64,000 nucleotides of DNA from Candidatus Pantoea haifensis (GTDB lineage Bacteria > Pseudomonadota > Gammaproteobacteria > Enterobacterales > Enterobacteriaceae): positions 1,984,001-2,048,000 of the forward strand of contig JAGTWN010000004.1 of NCBI GenBank assembly GCA_018842655.1. Reading direction: 5' to 3'. Shown piece after piece: positions 49,918 to 61,400 of this stretch. How positions within the stretch are numbered: the stretch's first letter is position 1; each line of letters opens with the position of its first letter. The notes under the pieces are model-generated. The model worked only from the letters and a program-made list of their open reading frames with translations. It had not been told where the DNA came from and did not search any database. The position numbers were made by a program, and so were the translations under genes.

Positions 49918-51045
49918 CGCGGGCGCAAAAAGAGTGCCGGAAGCGCCACCAGCGCCATTACCCAAAACAGATGCCCTTGCAGATGAGTGAACAGTACGCC
50001 GCAAATCATCGTCATTACGGCGATGCCACCGCCCATGGCCAGGGCTGAATAGAGTGATTGCAGGCGAATGACTTCTGCTCCTGTGCGCGCTGCAATAAAG
50101 CGCATCGCCGCCAGATGGCAAACGGTAAAGCTGCCACAGTGGAGGATCTGCGCCACAATCAGTAGCGGCAATGCGGTACTGCTACCGAGCAAACTCCAGC
50201 GCACCACCGCGCAAATGCCGGATAGCAGCAGCAAATCACGCGCCGACCAGCGGCGGAATAAGCGGTTACTCAGGGCAAAGACTACAATTTCTGCCACGAC
50301 ACCAAGCGACCATAAATAGCCAACCACAGAAGCGGAATAGCCACTCTCCTGCCACCAAATGGCGCTGAAGCCGTAATAGGCCGCATGGGCGCCCTGCAAC
50401 AGCGTTACGCACAGCATAAAACGCCAAACGGCATTTTCTTTCAAAAGCAGACGCCAGGCCTGCCAGCCGCCCTTTTCTGCCCCTTGCCGTTCACTGCCCT
50501 GCGGTCGCGTGGTGGGTGAAAGCATCATTCCTGCCAGCATACTTAGCGCGCCCACGGACAGGAGAACCAAAATGGCTTGTGAGGAGTAGGCGCTGACCAA
50601 CATGCCGGTTAACGCTGAGCTGATCACAAAGGCCAGCGAGCCCCACAGCCGCACCGGTCCATAAGCCAGTCCGATTTGCCGGGTCCAGGTCGCGGCAAGC
50701 GCATCGCTGAGCGGCACCAGCGGCGAAAAACAGGTTGAAGCCAGTCATTACCATCAGCAGCCACAACCACTGCTGCCCCAGCCAGTAGCCAACGGCAAAC
50801 AGGCAGGTCATAAACGCTAATAAGCGCAGCGCAGTAATTAACTGCGACGGATTTTTGACTTGCGAAGCGATCAACAGGCTGCCAACAAAACGCGCCACCA
50901 TGCCGCAGCCCAGCAGTAAACCGATTTTTTCAGCGTCGAGGCCGGTGCCCTTCAGCCATACGCTCCAAAAAGGCAGGTAAATGCCGTAACAGAAGAAGTA
51001 AGTGAAGTAGCCCAAACCGAGCCATTTCGCCGAGCCGATTGCCAT
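49899..51045 (-). CDS. hcaT: HcaT-like MFS transporter (frameshifted in this sequence)
   Basis: A major-facilitator protein resembling E. coli HcaT, the putative 3-phenylpropionate permease that lies next to csiE there too. The ATG at 51045 follows GGAGGG. N-terminal LGYFTYFFCYGIYLPFWSVW and C-terminal WVMALVALPALFLRP match. The frame breaks at the A5 run 50726-50730. To recover NLFFSPLVPLSDALAATW two bases must be added, or one removed with loss of a Phe. No hca degradation genes are present, so the substrate is uncertain. Confidence 0.85.
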
Positions 51046-51117
51046 ATTCCCTCCAGCAAAATGCTGCGTAGCAGCAAGAGTGGCCGCTACTTTGTCAAAA
51101 CCCTGTTTGCGCGACAA

Positions 51118-51146
51118 TAAAAAAGGATGGCTTTCGCCATCCTTTT
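51118..51146 (-). terminator. Terminator after glyA
   Basis: On the minus strand the stem GGATGGC/GCCATCC with a GAAA tetraloop is followed by TTTTTTATT, about 30 bases past the glyA stop. Confidence 0.85.
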
Positions 51147-51173
51147 ACACCCGACGTTATGCAGGCTAAACGC

Positions 51174-52427
51174 TTATGCGTAAACCGGCAGACGTGCGCA
51201 GATTTCCAGTACTTTTTGCTTGATGCGCTCGATGGTGGCCTCATCGTTAATGTTGTCCAGCACGTCAGCAATCCAGCCAGCCAGTTCGCGTACTTCTGCT
51301 TCTTTGAAGCCGCGACGGGTTACTGCCGGCGTACCGATACGGATGCCGGACGTGACAAACGGACTTTTCGGATCGTTTGGCACGCTGTTTTTGTTAACAG
51401 TAATATTGGCCCGACCCAGCGCGGCATCCGCTTCTTTACCGGTCAGGTTTTTGCTCACCAGATCGATCAGGAACAGATGGTTATGGGTGCCGCCAGAAAC
51501 GATGTTGTAGCCGCGCTCAATCAGCACTTCAACCATCGCTTTGGCATTTTTAGCCACTTGCTGCTGGTAGGTTTTGAACTCAGGTTCCATCGCTTCTTTG
51601 AAAGCAACCGCTTTACCGGCGATAACGTGCATCAGAGGGCCACCCTGGCCGCCTGGGAACACCGCAGAATTCAGCTTCTTATACAGATCTTCATCGCCGC
51701 CTTTCGCGATGATCAGACCGCCACGTGGACCTGCCAGCGTTTTATGCGTGGTTGAGGTTACAATGTGTGCGTGTGGAACCGGCGTTGGGTACACGCCAGC
51801 TGCGACCAGACCCGCAACGTGTGCCATATCCACAAACAGGTAAGCGCCTACGCTGTCGGCGATTTCACGCATTTTAGCCCAGTCGCAAATGCCGGAATAG
51901 GCAGAGAAACCGCCTACGATCATTTTAGGCTGATGCGTTTTCGCCAGCTCAGCCAGCTCGTTGTAATCAATTTTACCGGTTTCATCGATGCCGTAAGGCA
52001 CAACGTTATACAGCTTACCAGACAGGTTAACCGGTGAACCGTGCGTCAGGTGGCCACCGTGTGCCAGGTTCATCCCCAGAATGGTGTCGCCTGGCTGCAA
52101 TAATGCCGTATAGACTGCAAAGTTTGCTTGTGAACCGGAATGGGGCTGAACGTTAGCGTAATCCGCACCAAACAGTTCTTTTGCACGATCAATCGCCAGT
52201 TGTTCAACGATATCAACGTACTCACAGCCGCCATAGTAACGTTTGCCCGGATAGCCTTCCGCGTATTTGTTGGTAAGCTGTGAACCTTGCGCCTGCATAA
52301 CACGCGGGCTGGTGTAGTTTTCAGAAGCAATCAGTTCAATGTGCTCTTCCTGACGCACTTTCTCTTGCTCCATCGCCTGCCACAACTCGGCATCATAATC
52401 GGCAATGTTCATATCACGCTTTAACAT
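51174..52427 (-). CDS. glyA: GlyA, serine hydroxymethyltransferase
   Basis: GlyA converts serine and THF to glycine and methylene-THF, feeding one-carbon units to purine synthesis. The PLP Lys lies in [14 protein letters not shown] (about 229). N-terminal [18 protein letters not shown] and [13 protein letters not shown] are typical. I choose ATG 52427 because AGGAG is 6 bases upstream; the ATG at 52433 abuts it. Length is 417 aa, equal to E. coli. It is divergent from hmp. Confidence 0.97.
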   Translation of the reverse strand: MLKRDMNIADYDAELWQAMEQEKVRQEEHIELIASENYTSPRVMQAQGSQLTNKYAEGYPGKRYYGGCEYVDIVEQLAIDRAKELFGADYANVQPHSGSQANFAVYTALLQPGDTILGMNLAHGGHLTHGSPVNLSGKLYNVVPYGIDETGKIDYNELAELAKTHQPKMIVGGFSAYSGICDWAKMREIADSVGAYLFVDMAHVAGLVAAGVYPTPVPHAHIVTSTTHKTLAGPRGGLIIAKGGDEDLYKKLNSAVFPGGQGGPLMHVIAGKAVAFKEAMEPEFKTYQQQVAKNAKAMVEVLIERGYNIVSGGTHNHLFLIDLVSKNLTGKEADAALGRANITVNKNSVPNDPKSPFVTSGIRIGTPAVTRRGFKEAEVRELAGWIADVLDNINDEATIERIKQKVLEICARLPVYA

Positions 52428-52539
52428 CCGCATCTCCTGACTCAGCTATCTTTTAACGGCAGTTTAAGCCCCACCAGGGGCGAAGGCCCACAGTGTAAAC
52501 CGTTTTAACAAGTGACGGTAGCGCGAATCCCCTCTTTTT

Positions 52540-52555
52540 ACGCAAACGATTGGCT
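52540..52555. promoter_or_regulatory. PurR-like operator of glyA
   Basis: The sequence ACGCAAACGATTGGCT matches one half of the PurR consensus perfectly and the other partly. On the minus strand it reads AGCCAATCGTTTGCGT, close to the E. coli glyA site. It lies about 115 bases upstream of glyA. Confidence 0.65.
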
Positions 52556-52709
52556 TGCTACTGGCAAAGGTTTTTTACGCCTTTTTGCTGCGCCACAGCA
52601 GCATAATTTTTGCTCATGTTATGACGAAAAATTTTTCAGGATGCACAAAAAAGTTGCCAGATCGGTATCCCGAAAAATAGTTGGGTTATTTACACTTAGC
52701 GCGCGCCGC

Positions 52710-52735
52710 TATAAGATGCATTTAAAATGCAACTT
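52710..52735 (+). promoter_or_regulatory. hmp promoter -10 with NsrR operator
   Basis: AAGATGCATTT-A-AAATGCAACTT (52713-52735) is a near-perfect NsrR inverted repeat. It overlaps TATAAG (52710-52715), the probable -10, so NsrR would block hmp until nitric oxide damages its Fe-S cluster. TTTACA at 52689-52694 may serve as -35. Confidence 0.85.
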
Positions 52736-52755
52736 ATGCTTGTGAGGTTTTCTCA

Positions 52756-53940
52756 ATGCTTGACGCTCAAACCATCGCTATTGTTAAGTCTACTCTGCCT
52801 GCCGTTGCGGCTTGTGGTCCCAAACTTACCGCCCATTTTTATGACCGCATGCTGTCGCATCATCCCGAACTGAAAAACGTTTTTAATATGAATAACCAGC
52901 GCAACGGCAATCAGCGCGAAGCGTTATTCAATGCGATTTGTGCTTATGGCGCGAACCTGGAAAATCTTGCGGTATTGCTGCCTGCGGTAGAAAAAATTGC
53001 GCAGAAGCATACCAGCCTGAATATTCAGCCTGAGCAGTACGCCATTGTGGGTGAGCACCTGCTGGCGACCATTAAAGAGTTACTGAATCCGGGTGACGAT
53101 GTATTAGCTGCCTGGGGACGTGCTTACGGTGTACTGGCGCAGGTGTTTATCCAGCGCGAAGAGGCAATCTATCAGGATACGGAACAGCAAAACGGCGGCT
53201 GGCGAGGCACCCGTGCTTTTCGCATTAGCGCGCTCGAACAGCAAAGTGACGTTATCAAAAGCATTACGTTTACGCCCGTTGATGGCGGCGCGGTCGCAGC
53301 GTTTAAACCGGGACAATACCTTACCGTCTATCTGCATCCTGCCGAATTTGAGCATCAGCAAATTCGGCAATATTCTCTGACCCACAGCAGCAACGGCGAG
53401 TATTACCGTATTGCAGTAAAACGCGATGCGCAGGGCACCGTTTCTGGCTGGTTGCATCAACACGCAAAAGTGGGTGATGAGATCCAACTGGCAGCACCGC
53501 ATGGCGATTTCTTTATGCAGCTGACGTCTGAGACACCTGTGGCGTTGATTTCCGCTGGCGTCGGTCAAACGCCGATGTTAGCGATGCTTCACACGCTCGC
53601 CGCACAGCAGCATGCCGCGCCAGTAAGCTGGTTACATGCCACCGAAAATGGCGAACAGCACGCTTTTGCCGCTGAAGTTAACGCGACCGGTGCGCGCCTG
53701 CGTAACTTTACGCAAAAGGTTTGGTATCGCCAGCCCTCACAGCAGGATACTGGCCGTTTTGACGCGCAGGGGCTGATGGATTTGGCACTCTACTCAGCGC
53801 ACCTGGAAGACACAAACACCCAGTTTTATCTTTGTGGGCCGCTGGGCTTTATGCAGTTTGCTGCCGCACAACTCCGCGATGCGGGCGTTGACGTCGGGCG
53901 AATTCACTACGAAGTGTTTGGCCCACATAAAGTGTTGTAA
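52756..53940 (+). CDS. hmp: Hmp, flavohaemoglobin nitric oxide dioxygenase
   Basis: Hmp oxidises nitric oxide to nitrate. The globin domain (1-140) has distal Tyr29 and proximal His85. An FAD domain (about 150-255, with [20 protein letters not shown]) and an NAD(P)H domain ([25 protein letters not shown]) follow. It has 394 aa. The NsrR operator directly upstream supports nitric oxide induction. Confidence 0.97.
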   Translation: MLDAQTIAIVKSTLPAVAACGPKLTAHFYDRMLSHHPELKNVFNMNNQRNGNQREALFNAICAYGANLENLAVLLPAVEKIAQKHTSLNIQPEQYAIVGEHLLATIKELLNPGDDVLAAWGRAYGVLAQVFIQREEAIYQDTEQQNGGWRGTRAFRISALEQQSDVIKSITFTPVDGGAVAAFKPGQYLTVYLHPAEFEHQQIRQYSLTHSSNGEYYRIAVKRDAQGTVSGWLHQHAKVGDEIQLAAPHGDFFMQLTSETPVALISAGVGQTPMLAMLHTLAAQQHAAPVSWLHATENGEQHAFAAEVNATGARLRNFTQKVWYRQPSQQDTGRFDAQGLMDLALYSAHLEDTNTQFYLCGPLGFMQFAAAQLRDAGVDVGRIHYEVFGPHKVL

Positions 53941-53942
53941 AT

Positions 53943-53980
53943 AAAAAAGCCCGCAGCGGCAACCGGTGCGGGCTTTTTAT
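53943..53980. terminator. Bidirectional terminator between hmp and glnB
   Basis: The stem AAAAAGCCCGC/GCGGGCTTTTT with a 13-base loop has a T run on both strands. Confidence 0.85.
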
Positions 53981-53991
53981 TGAAATCAAAA

Positions 53992-54405
<414 letters not shown>

Positions 54406-54427
54406 TTAACCTCATCGCGGCAGAAAA

Positions 54428-55761
54428 CTACTCTTTAAAATCGCTGGCGTCCAGTTCATGCCGGGACAGCAGCTTATAAAACTCGGTGCGGTTACGTCCA
54501 GCCAGCCGCGCTGCGTTGGTGACGTTGCCTTTGGTCATTTGCAGCAGCTTACGTAAATAGTTCAGCTCGAACTGGTTACGCGCTTCGACGAAGGTGGGCA
54601 GCGCGCTGCTTTCGCCCGTTAACGCCTGCTCAACCAGCGCATCGCTAATCACGGGCGATGAACTGAGGGCCACGCACTGCTCAATCACATTCACTAATTG
54701 TCGCACATTACCGGGCCAGCTGGCGGCCATCAGGCGCTTCATGGCATCAACAGAAAAACTGCGGACCTGCGGCTTGTGCCGTTCAGCCGCCTGGCGTAAC
54801 AAATGGTTTGCCAGTAATGGGATATCTTCCGTGCGCTCATGTAACGCCGGAATTTTTAAATTCACTACATTAAGCCGATAGAAGAGATCTTCACGGAACT
54901 CTTTTTCTCCATCGCTTTTGGTAAGTCGCGATGCGTTGCGGAGATGATACGCACATTGATGGCTACGTCACTGTTGCTGCCCAGCGGGCGTACTTTTCGT
55001 TCTTGCAAGACACGCAGCAGTTTCACCTGTAGCGCCTGCGGCATATCACCAATTTCATCCAGAAACAGGGTGCCACCTTCAGCCGCCTGAAACAGCCCTT
55101 CACGCGCGCTGACCGCGCCGGTAAAAGCGCCTTTAGCGTGACCAAACAGCTCAGATTCCAGCAACTGCTCCGGCAACGCGCCGCAGTTGATAGCGATGAA
55201 GGGCTGAGCGGCACGCGGACTGGCAGCGTGAATCGCCTGCGCCAGCACCTCTTTGCCAGTGCCACTTTGCCCATTGATCAGGACGCTGACATCGGACTGC
55301 GCCACCATATGCGCCTGTTCTAACAGACGAAGCATAGACGGACTGCGCGTAACAATCGCTTCGCGCCAGCGGTCATCGCTGATGGGTGCTCGCTGCGCCA
55401 GCGCCTCATCAATCGCTTTATACAATGCGTCACGATCCACCGGCTTGGTGAGAAAACTGAATACACCTTGCTGCGTCGCTGACACCGCATCCGGGATCGA
55501 TCCGTGCGCAGTCAGGATGATCACCGGTAATCCGGTGTGGCGTTTTTGGATCTCGCCAAACAGCGCGAGGCCATCCATTTCATCCATACATAAATCGCTG
55601 ATTACCAGCTCGATCTTCTCTTTTTGCAGCAGTCGCAACGCCTCTGGCCCGCTATCCGCAGTGGTTACCTGATAACCTTCGCTACTCAGGCGCATACCTA
55701 ACAGTTTTAACAGGCTGGGATCGTCATCCACTAACAGCAAGCGCGCAGGTTGTTTCACCAT
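54428..55761 (-). CDS. glrR: GlrR (QseF/YfhA), sigma54-dependent response regulator (frameshifted in this sequence)
   Basis: GlrR, phosphorylated by GlrK, activates glmY from a sigma54 promoter. A receiver domain (LLLVDDD near the start; phospho-Asp in VISDLCMDEMDG) precedes an AAA+ domain with Walker A GQSGTGKE and the sigma54-contact GAFTGA, and a Fis-type HTH (GNVTNAARLAGRNRTEFYKLL). The T5 run 54902-54906 lacks one base; repair gives AMEKKEFREDLFYRLNVVNLKI. The ATG at 55761 overlaps the qseG stop. Three matching GlrR sites lie upstream of glmY. Confidence 0.95.
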
Positions 55762-56429
55762 CACTGATCCTCAGATTGAGATGCGGCAGGCACATGCGTG
55801 CTGTCGGAGACGTCTGGCGCTTTACGTGTCGAGAGCTGACGCTCAATATCGGTTAATCGCTCCAGCTTGTGCTGCGTATCGCTTAGCTGCTGGCGTAGCG
55901 TGATTTGCTGCTGACGTAGCTGATCCAACTGTACATCACTGCTCTGTTGCAGATGCGTGTAACGCGAGCGAGTTTCACTCAGGTCAAGTTGCGCTGCCTG
56001 ATTGCTGCGCCACAGCTGGATAAGCGGGCGGACTGACGCAGGAAAGTCGCTGCTATAGTCATCCAGTCTGGTCACAAAATTGCGTCGCTCCATCGGGGTA
56101 ATGTTTCCGTTCGCCATCAACACGCCCTGCTTAAATGCGCCTGACCAGTTTTTAACCGGCCAGCGGTGTGCTTCAGCGCGAGCCTGCGCCGGTGACAGGC
56201 GCTCAGCACAATCAATGGCACGCAGCCAGTACAGCGGATTACGCATCGCCGCGTCGGCCTCTGTCTGCCAGACGTCGCTGCAATCGATCGCGAGATAATC
56301 CGCCAGCTTAACCTCTGGCTCCGCAACGGCCTGGCTTGAAAGGCGCGAAGGCGAAGAGGGTGAAGGTTGACAACCGCTGAGCAGCAGACTGGTTAACAGG
56401 CTCAGCAGTAAAGGTGTGAAGGCTTTCAT
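55761..56429 (-). CDS. qseG: QseG (YfhG), outer-membrane lipoprotein of the glrK-glrR operon
   Basis: A lipoprotein signal with lipobox LLLSGC gives a lipidated Cys near 20. A helical domain with SPAQARAEAHRWP follows, then a C-terminal coiled coil rich in Gln and Leu (RQQQITLRQQLSDTQHKLE). In E. coli QseG interacts with the GlrK kinase and stimulates it. The gene starts at an ATGA overlap with glrK and its stop touches the glrR start. It has 222 aa. Confidence 0.92.
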   Translation of the reverse strand: MKAFTPLLLSLLTSLLLSGCQPSPSSPSRLSSQAVAEPEVKLADYLAIDCSDVWQTEADAAMRNPLYWLRAIDCAERLSPAQARAEAHRWPVKNWSGAFKQGVLMANGNITPMERRNFVTRLDDYSSDFPASVRPLIQLWRSNQAAQLDLSETRSRYTHLQQSSDVQLDQLRQQQITLRQQLSDTQHKLERLTDIERQLSTRKAPDVSDSTHVPAASQSEDQ

Positions 56430-57859
56430 CGATCAGGCATATTCCCGGCAATTTTTAGTTCAATGCGAAAACAAACGTCAGCATCTGGACGGGTAACAAG
56501 TTTCAGGTCGCCCTGCATGCGGCGCAGACAATCTTTAGCGATACTTAACCCCAGCCCGCTGCCTTTAACGGGGCCCTGACGCTGCTGGCTCCCCTGATAA
56601 AAGGGTTCGAATATCATTTTTTGCTCTTCGACAGGAACAGGCGTGCCAGTATTGGCGACCTCAATCCAGACGCTGTCACCCTGCTGCTTGCTGCGCAGCC
56701 AGATGTTACCGGATTCGCTCCCGTAGTTCACGGCGTTCGAATAGAGGTTGTCAATGACACGCATCAGCAAAGTCGGCTCAGCCAGACAGCGTGTTACTTG
56801 CAAATCGATGTCAGTATGCATCAGTTTAGTTCGCGCCGGTAAAGCGTGTGCGCTCACAACCATATCCACGATCTCATCCAGGGCCACTGTTTCGAGTGAT
56901 GTCGGGCTATCGGCCAGTTTGCGGTTATAGTCGAGCAGTTGTTCAATCAGCCGCTGTAAATGGCGACTGCTGCTATCCAGAATAGCGACAATCTCTTTTT
57001 GATCGGGATTGAGCGAACCAGCCACTTCATCAGCCAGCAGTTCAGTGCCTTCACGCAGGCTGGCGAGCGGCGTTTTAAGTTCATGAGAGAGATGGCGTAA
57101 AAATTCGTGGCGCTGCGTTTCGAGCCATGCCAGTCGTTCGCTGAGCCAGACGATACGCTGGCCCAACGAGCGCAATTCCCTTGGGCCGCGAAAGACCACG
57201 CTTCTGCCTAATTCACGTCCTTCGCCCAGTCGGTTGATCATTCGCTCAACGCTCTTTACCGGCCCAATAATCATGCCGGTAAACAGCAACACCAGCGCAA
57301 GGCTGATGATAAATAAGATCAACGCCTGCCAGCCAAAGAACTGTCCCCGCTCTGCAATCTCACGTTGTAACTGCAAACCGCGGGAAAACACCACCTGACG
57401 CGTGTCCTGCACCAGTTGCGCATTGGTAGCTGAAAAGCTCTCCAGCGCCTGGGCGGCGGCATTCAGCGGATTACCTTTTTCACACTGCAACTGAGCGAGT
57501 TGCGGCAGCAAAGCCTGTAGCGTTTGAAAAGCCGGGAGTTCAGGCAGGCTGCCTGCATGTGACGTTAGCATCTGGCTGTAGCGCGTGCGCTGAGTTTGAT
57601 AGAGCCGTGCCAGCGTGGCATCCCCCAATACGCAATACTGACGATAGCTGCGCTCAAGCTCGATAGCCGTTCGCGCCATCGCCTCGCTGCGGCGCACATC
57701 GGTGAACGTATTACGGTTGGTATCTGCAGCCTGATCGCTCAGGGCTGAGAGGCTTTCCCACGCTTGCCAGGCCAGCACCAGCAAGGGCAGCAGCACCAGC
57801 AGAAACGCCATCAATACTAACTGGCGGAGAGAACGGGGAAATAAACGCCATCTTTTCAC
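56426..57859 (-). CDS. glrK: GlrK (QseE/YfhK), sensor histidine kinase
   Basis: GlrK is the membrane sensor kinase for GlrR. Two membrane helices (about 15-35 and 175-197) flank a periplasmic helical domain. A HAMP-like linker leads to the H-box FLRHLSHELKTPLASLREG and the ATPase N box (VIDNLYSNAVNYG) and G box (KGSGLGLSIAKD). It has 477 aa. It is first in the glrK-qseG-glrR set, directly downstream of glmY. Confidence 0.95.
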   Translation of the reverse strand: MKRWRLFPRSLRQLVLMAFLLVLLPLLVLAWQAWESLSALSDQAADTNRNTFTDVRRSEAMARTAIELERSYRQYCVLGDATLARLYQTQRTRYSQMLTSHAGSLPELPAFQTLQALLPQLAQLQCEKGNPLNAAAQALESFSATNAQLVQDTRQVVFSRGLQLQREIAERGQFFGWQALILFIISLALVLLFTGMIIGPVKSVERMINRLGEGRELGRSVVFRGPRELRSLGQRIVWLSERLAWLETQRHEFLRHLSHELKTPLASLREGTELLADEVAGSLNPDQKEIVAILDSSSRHLQRLIEQLLDYNRKLADSPTSLETVALDEIVDMVVSAHALPARTKLMHTDIDLQVTRCLAEPTLLMRVIDNLYSNAVNYGSESGNIWLRSKQQGDSVWIEVANTGTPVPVEEQKMIFEPFYQGSQQRQGPVKGSGLGLSIAKDCLRRMQGDLKLVTRPDADVCFRIELKIAGNMPDR

Positions 57860-57925
57860 GCGGCCGCTTCCTTAAATTTACGCTTACCGGATGCTAGCGG
57901 ACTCTGCCTGCGGAGGAAAGAACAA

Positions 57926-58149
57926 CAAAGAAAACGGCAGGCGCAATGGCCTGCCGTTAACGCGACGCCTGAGCCTCGCGGAGGAATGAGTGGAGCCTAA
58001 CTCAACGTTGCGTCCGATGCTTGATAACGTTGCAGCGCAAGCGATTATCGGTGAGGTGGACGGCAGGCTCCGTTTGGTGCGTCATTCGATTTTTATGAGC
58101 CTCAGGCTGCTGAGCGCAGGGCAATCATAAACAGGTGAATGAGCAACAT
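57926..58149 (-). ncRNA. glmY: GlmY small RNA (controls glucosamine-6-phosphate synthase)
   Basis: In E. coli GlmY lies between purL and glrK and titrates the adapter RapZ, sparing GlmZ so that glmS is translated. Here the same gap carries a sigma54 promoter, a predicted 5' end ATGTTGCTCATTCACC resembling the start of E. coli GlmY, and a terminator (10-bp stem AACGGCAGGC/GCCTGCCGTT at 57933-57958) followed by TTCTTTG. The length, about 224 nt, is estimated from the promoter and terminator. The interior was identified by position and ends, not by alignment. Confidence 0.85.
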
Positions 58150-58157
58150 TAAGATAT

Positions 58158-58175
58158 TAGCAATTTCCATGCCAA
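58158..58175 (-). promoter_or_regulatory. Sigma54 promoter of glmY
   Basis: On the minus strand TTGGCATGGAAATTGCTA has the invariant GG and GC with exactly 10 bases between them, fitting the -24/-12 consensus. No equally good sigma70 promoter is obvious, so glmY here may depend wholly on sigma54 and GlrR. Confidence 0.9.
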
Positions 58176-58258
58176 CTTCTTAAATACCTTAATTATCAGA
58201 AGATTGCCAGGCGATAGCAGCGGAAAACCCGCTATTTTTACCGAGCGGGCCGATAAAC

Positions 58259-58372
58259 TGTCGTCAAAAAGCAACAATTAAACGCAGCGCGGAACAATTC
58301 ATTATAAATCAAATAAATAAATGTCTCCTTTAAGCGACACTCCAGTCACGCTGCTGTCGCCTTTTACCAACA
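58259..58372. promoter_or_regulatory. Three GlrR activator sites upstream of glmY
   Basis: TGTC-N10-GACA occurs perfectly at 58322-58339. TGTC-N10-AACA occurs at 58259-58276 and 58355-58372. These match the GlrR pattern TGTC-N10-GACA known from E. coli glmY and lie 110-223 bases upstream of the predicted start. An AT-rich stretch between them (58298-58322) would suit an IHF-type bend. Confidence 0.8.
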
Positions 58373-58374
58373 CC

Positions 58375-58405
58375 CATAAAAAGGAGGCATTTCTGCCTCC
58401 TTTAT
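58375..58405 (-). terminator. Terminator after purL
   Basis: On the minus strand the 9-bp stem AAGGAGGCA/TGCCTCCTT with a GAAA loop is followed by a T run. It abuts the distal GlrR site, so purL transcription ends just before the glmY control region. Confidence 0.85.
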
Positions 58406-58418
58406 CAACGGGCTGATT

Positions 58419-61400
58419 TTAACCCAGTTGCTTACGTGCGTTGCGGAAGATACGCATCCATGGGCTGTCTTCGCCCCACTCTGCCGGATGCCATGAGTTG
58501 CTCACCGTACGGAACACGCGCTCCGGGTGCGGCATCATGATGGTGACACGTCCGCTTTCGCTGGTCACCGCAGTAATGCCGTTTGGCGAGCCGTTCGGGT
58601 TAGCAGGATAGGTTTCTGTCACTTTGCCAAAGTTATCAACGTAGCGCAGCGCCACCAGGCCTTTTGACTCCAGCGCAGCGAGGTGCGCATTGTCACGCAC
58701 TTCTACAAAGCCTTCGCCGTGCGATACCGCGATTGGCATCTGTGAACCCACCATGCCTTCTAACAGCAGCGATGGGCTGGCAGCGACCTCAACCAGACTA
58801 AAGCGCGCCTCGAAACGCTCTGACTGGTTACGCACAAAGCGCGGCCACAATTCGCTTCCCGGGATCAGCTCGCGCAGATTAGACATCATCTGGCAGCCGT
58901 TACAGACGCCCAACGCCAGCGTTTGCGGACGGTGGAAGAAGTTTTCGAACTCATCACGCACGCGGGCATTGAACAGAATCGATTTTGCCCAACCTTCGCC
59001 CGCGCCCAGCACGTCACCGTAGGAGAAGCCACCGCAGGCAACCAACGCCTGGAACTCATCCAGACCACGACGACCCGCCAGCAGATCGCTCATGTGAACG
59101 TCTACGGCCGTAAAGCCGGCGCGATGGAAAGCGGCCGCCATTTCAACGTGCGAGTTAACGCCCTGCTCACGTAATACGGCTACACGTGGACGCGCGCCGG
59201 TGGCGATCATTGGTGCGGCAATATCCTCTTCTGGCTTGAAGGTCAGTTTGACGTTCAGCCCCGGATCGCTATCGTTTTTCTTGGCTTCATGTTCCTGATC
59301 GGCACAGGCAGGGTTGTCACGCAGACGCTGCATCTGCCAGGTGGTTTCCGCCCACCAGGTACGCAATGTCGTGCGGCTTTCGCTGTAGAGCGCGCTGTCG
59401 CCAGAGCGGATCACAAAGCGATCGCCCTGCTGCGCACTGCCCAGTACATGGCTGCATGTCGCCAGGCCATGATCGGCCAGGATTTTTTCAACCGCAGCAC
59501 GATCCGCTGCATTAATTTGGATCACCGCGCCCAGCTCTTCAGTAAACAAGGCGGCCAGCGCATCGTTACCCAGTGCAGCGATATCAACCTCAACGCCACA
59601 GTGACCGGCAAAGGCCATCTCGGCCAGCGTCACTAACAGGCCGCCATCGGAGCGGTCATGGTAAGCCAGCAGTTTCTGCTCAGCCACCAGCGCCTGGATA
59701 GCATTGAAGAAACCAGCTAGCTGCTGTGCATTGCGCACGTCGGCAGGCTTGTCACCTAACTGACGATAGACCTGTGACAGCGCCGTAGCACCCAGCGTAT
59801 TCGCACCATTGCCCAGATCGATCAGCAACAGCAAATTGTCCTGTTCGGCTTGCAGTTGCGGCGTGACGGTACGACGGACATCTTCAACGCGGGCAAACGC
59901 CGTGATCACCAGCGACAGTGGCGAGGTCATTTCGCGCTGCTCGCTGCCTTCCTGCCAGCGGGTTTTCATCGACATGGAGTCTTTGCCCACGGGAATGGTG
60001 ATGCCCAGTGCCGGACACAGCTCTTCACCGACCGCTTTCACCGCCTCATACAAGCCCGCATCTTCACCGGGGTGTCCCGCTGCGGACATCCAGTTTGCTG
60101 ACAGTTTTACGCGTTTCAGCGAACCGATTTGAGTAGCAGCCAGGTTAGTTAACGCCTCACCCACCGCCAGGCGGCCTGATGCGGCGAAGTCCAGCAGCGC
60201 AACCGGCGCACGTTCGCCCAGCGCAAAGGCTTCACCGTGATAGCTGTCGAGGCTGGCTGTGGTTACCGCACAGTTCGCCACCGGAATCTGCCAGGGTCCG
60301 ACCATCTGATCGCGCGCCACCATGCCGGTTACGGTGCGATCGCCAATGGTGACAAGGAAGGTTTTCTCTGCCACGGTTGGCAAGTGCAGTACGCGGTTCA
60401 CCGCATCAGTCAGCGTAATGCCATCACGCTGTAAAGCTGTGCCCTGCGCCTGTTGCTTAACCACGTCACGCGTCATTTTCGGTGTTTTACCCAGCAACAC
60501 GTCCAGTGGCATGTCGATAGGATTGTTGCCGAAATGGCTGTCAGACAGACTCAGATGTTGCTCTTCTGTCGCCTCACCAATCACCGCATAAGGTGCGCGC
60601 TCACGCTGGCAGATCGCATCAAATTCAGCCAGTTTTTCGGGTGCGACAGCCATCACGTAACGCTCCTGCGATTCGTTACACCACACTTCCAGCGGACTCA
60701 TGCCTGGCTCGTCACTGAGAATATCGCGCAGATTGAAACGACCACCGCGACCGCCATCGCTGACCAGTTCCGGCATCGCGTTCGACAAACCACCTGCGCC
60801 CACATCGTGGATAAACAGAATGGGGTTGTCATCGCCCAGCTGCCAGCAGCGATCGATCACTTCCTGGCAACGACGTTCCATTTCAGGGTTATCACGCTGC
60901 ACAGAAGCGAAGTCGAGGTCGGCATCAGACTGACCAGACGCCATTGAAGACGCCGCGCCGCCGCCGAGACCGATGTTCATTGCCGGGCCGCCCAGCACAA
61001 TCAGCTTAGCGCCCACGGTAATTTCGCCTTTCTGCACGTGATCGGCACGAATGTTACCGATGCCGCCCGCCAGCATAATCGGTTTATGATAGCCGCGCAG
61101 TTCAGTGCCGTTGTGGCTATTCACCTGCTCTTCATAAGTACGGAAGTAGCCGTTCAGCGCCGGACGCCCAAATTCATTGTTAAACGCCGCGCCACCCAGT
61201 GGGCCTTCGGTCATGATGTCGAGCGCGCTGACGATGCGTGCTGGCTTGCCGAAATCTTCTTCCCACGGCTGTTCAAAGCCCGGGATGCGCAAGTTAGATA
61301 CGGAGAAACCAACCAGACCGGCTTTAGGCTTCGAACCCCGACCGGTTGCGCCTTCATCACGAATTTCGCCACCTGAACCGGTTGCGGCGCCTGGCCACGG

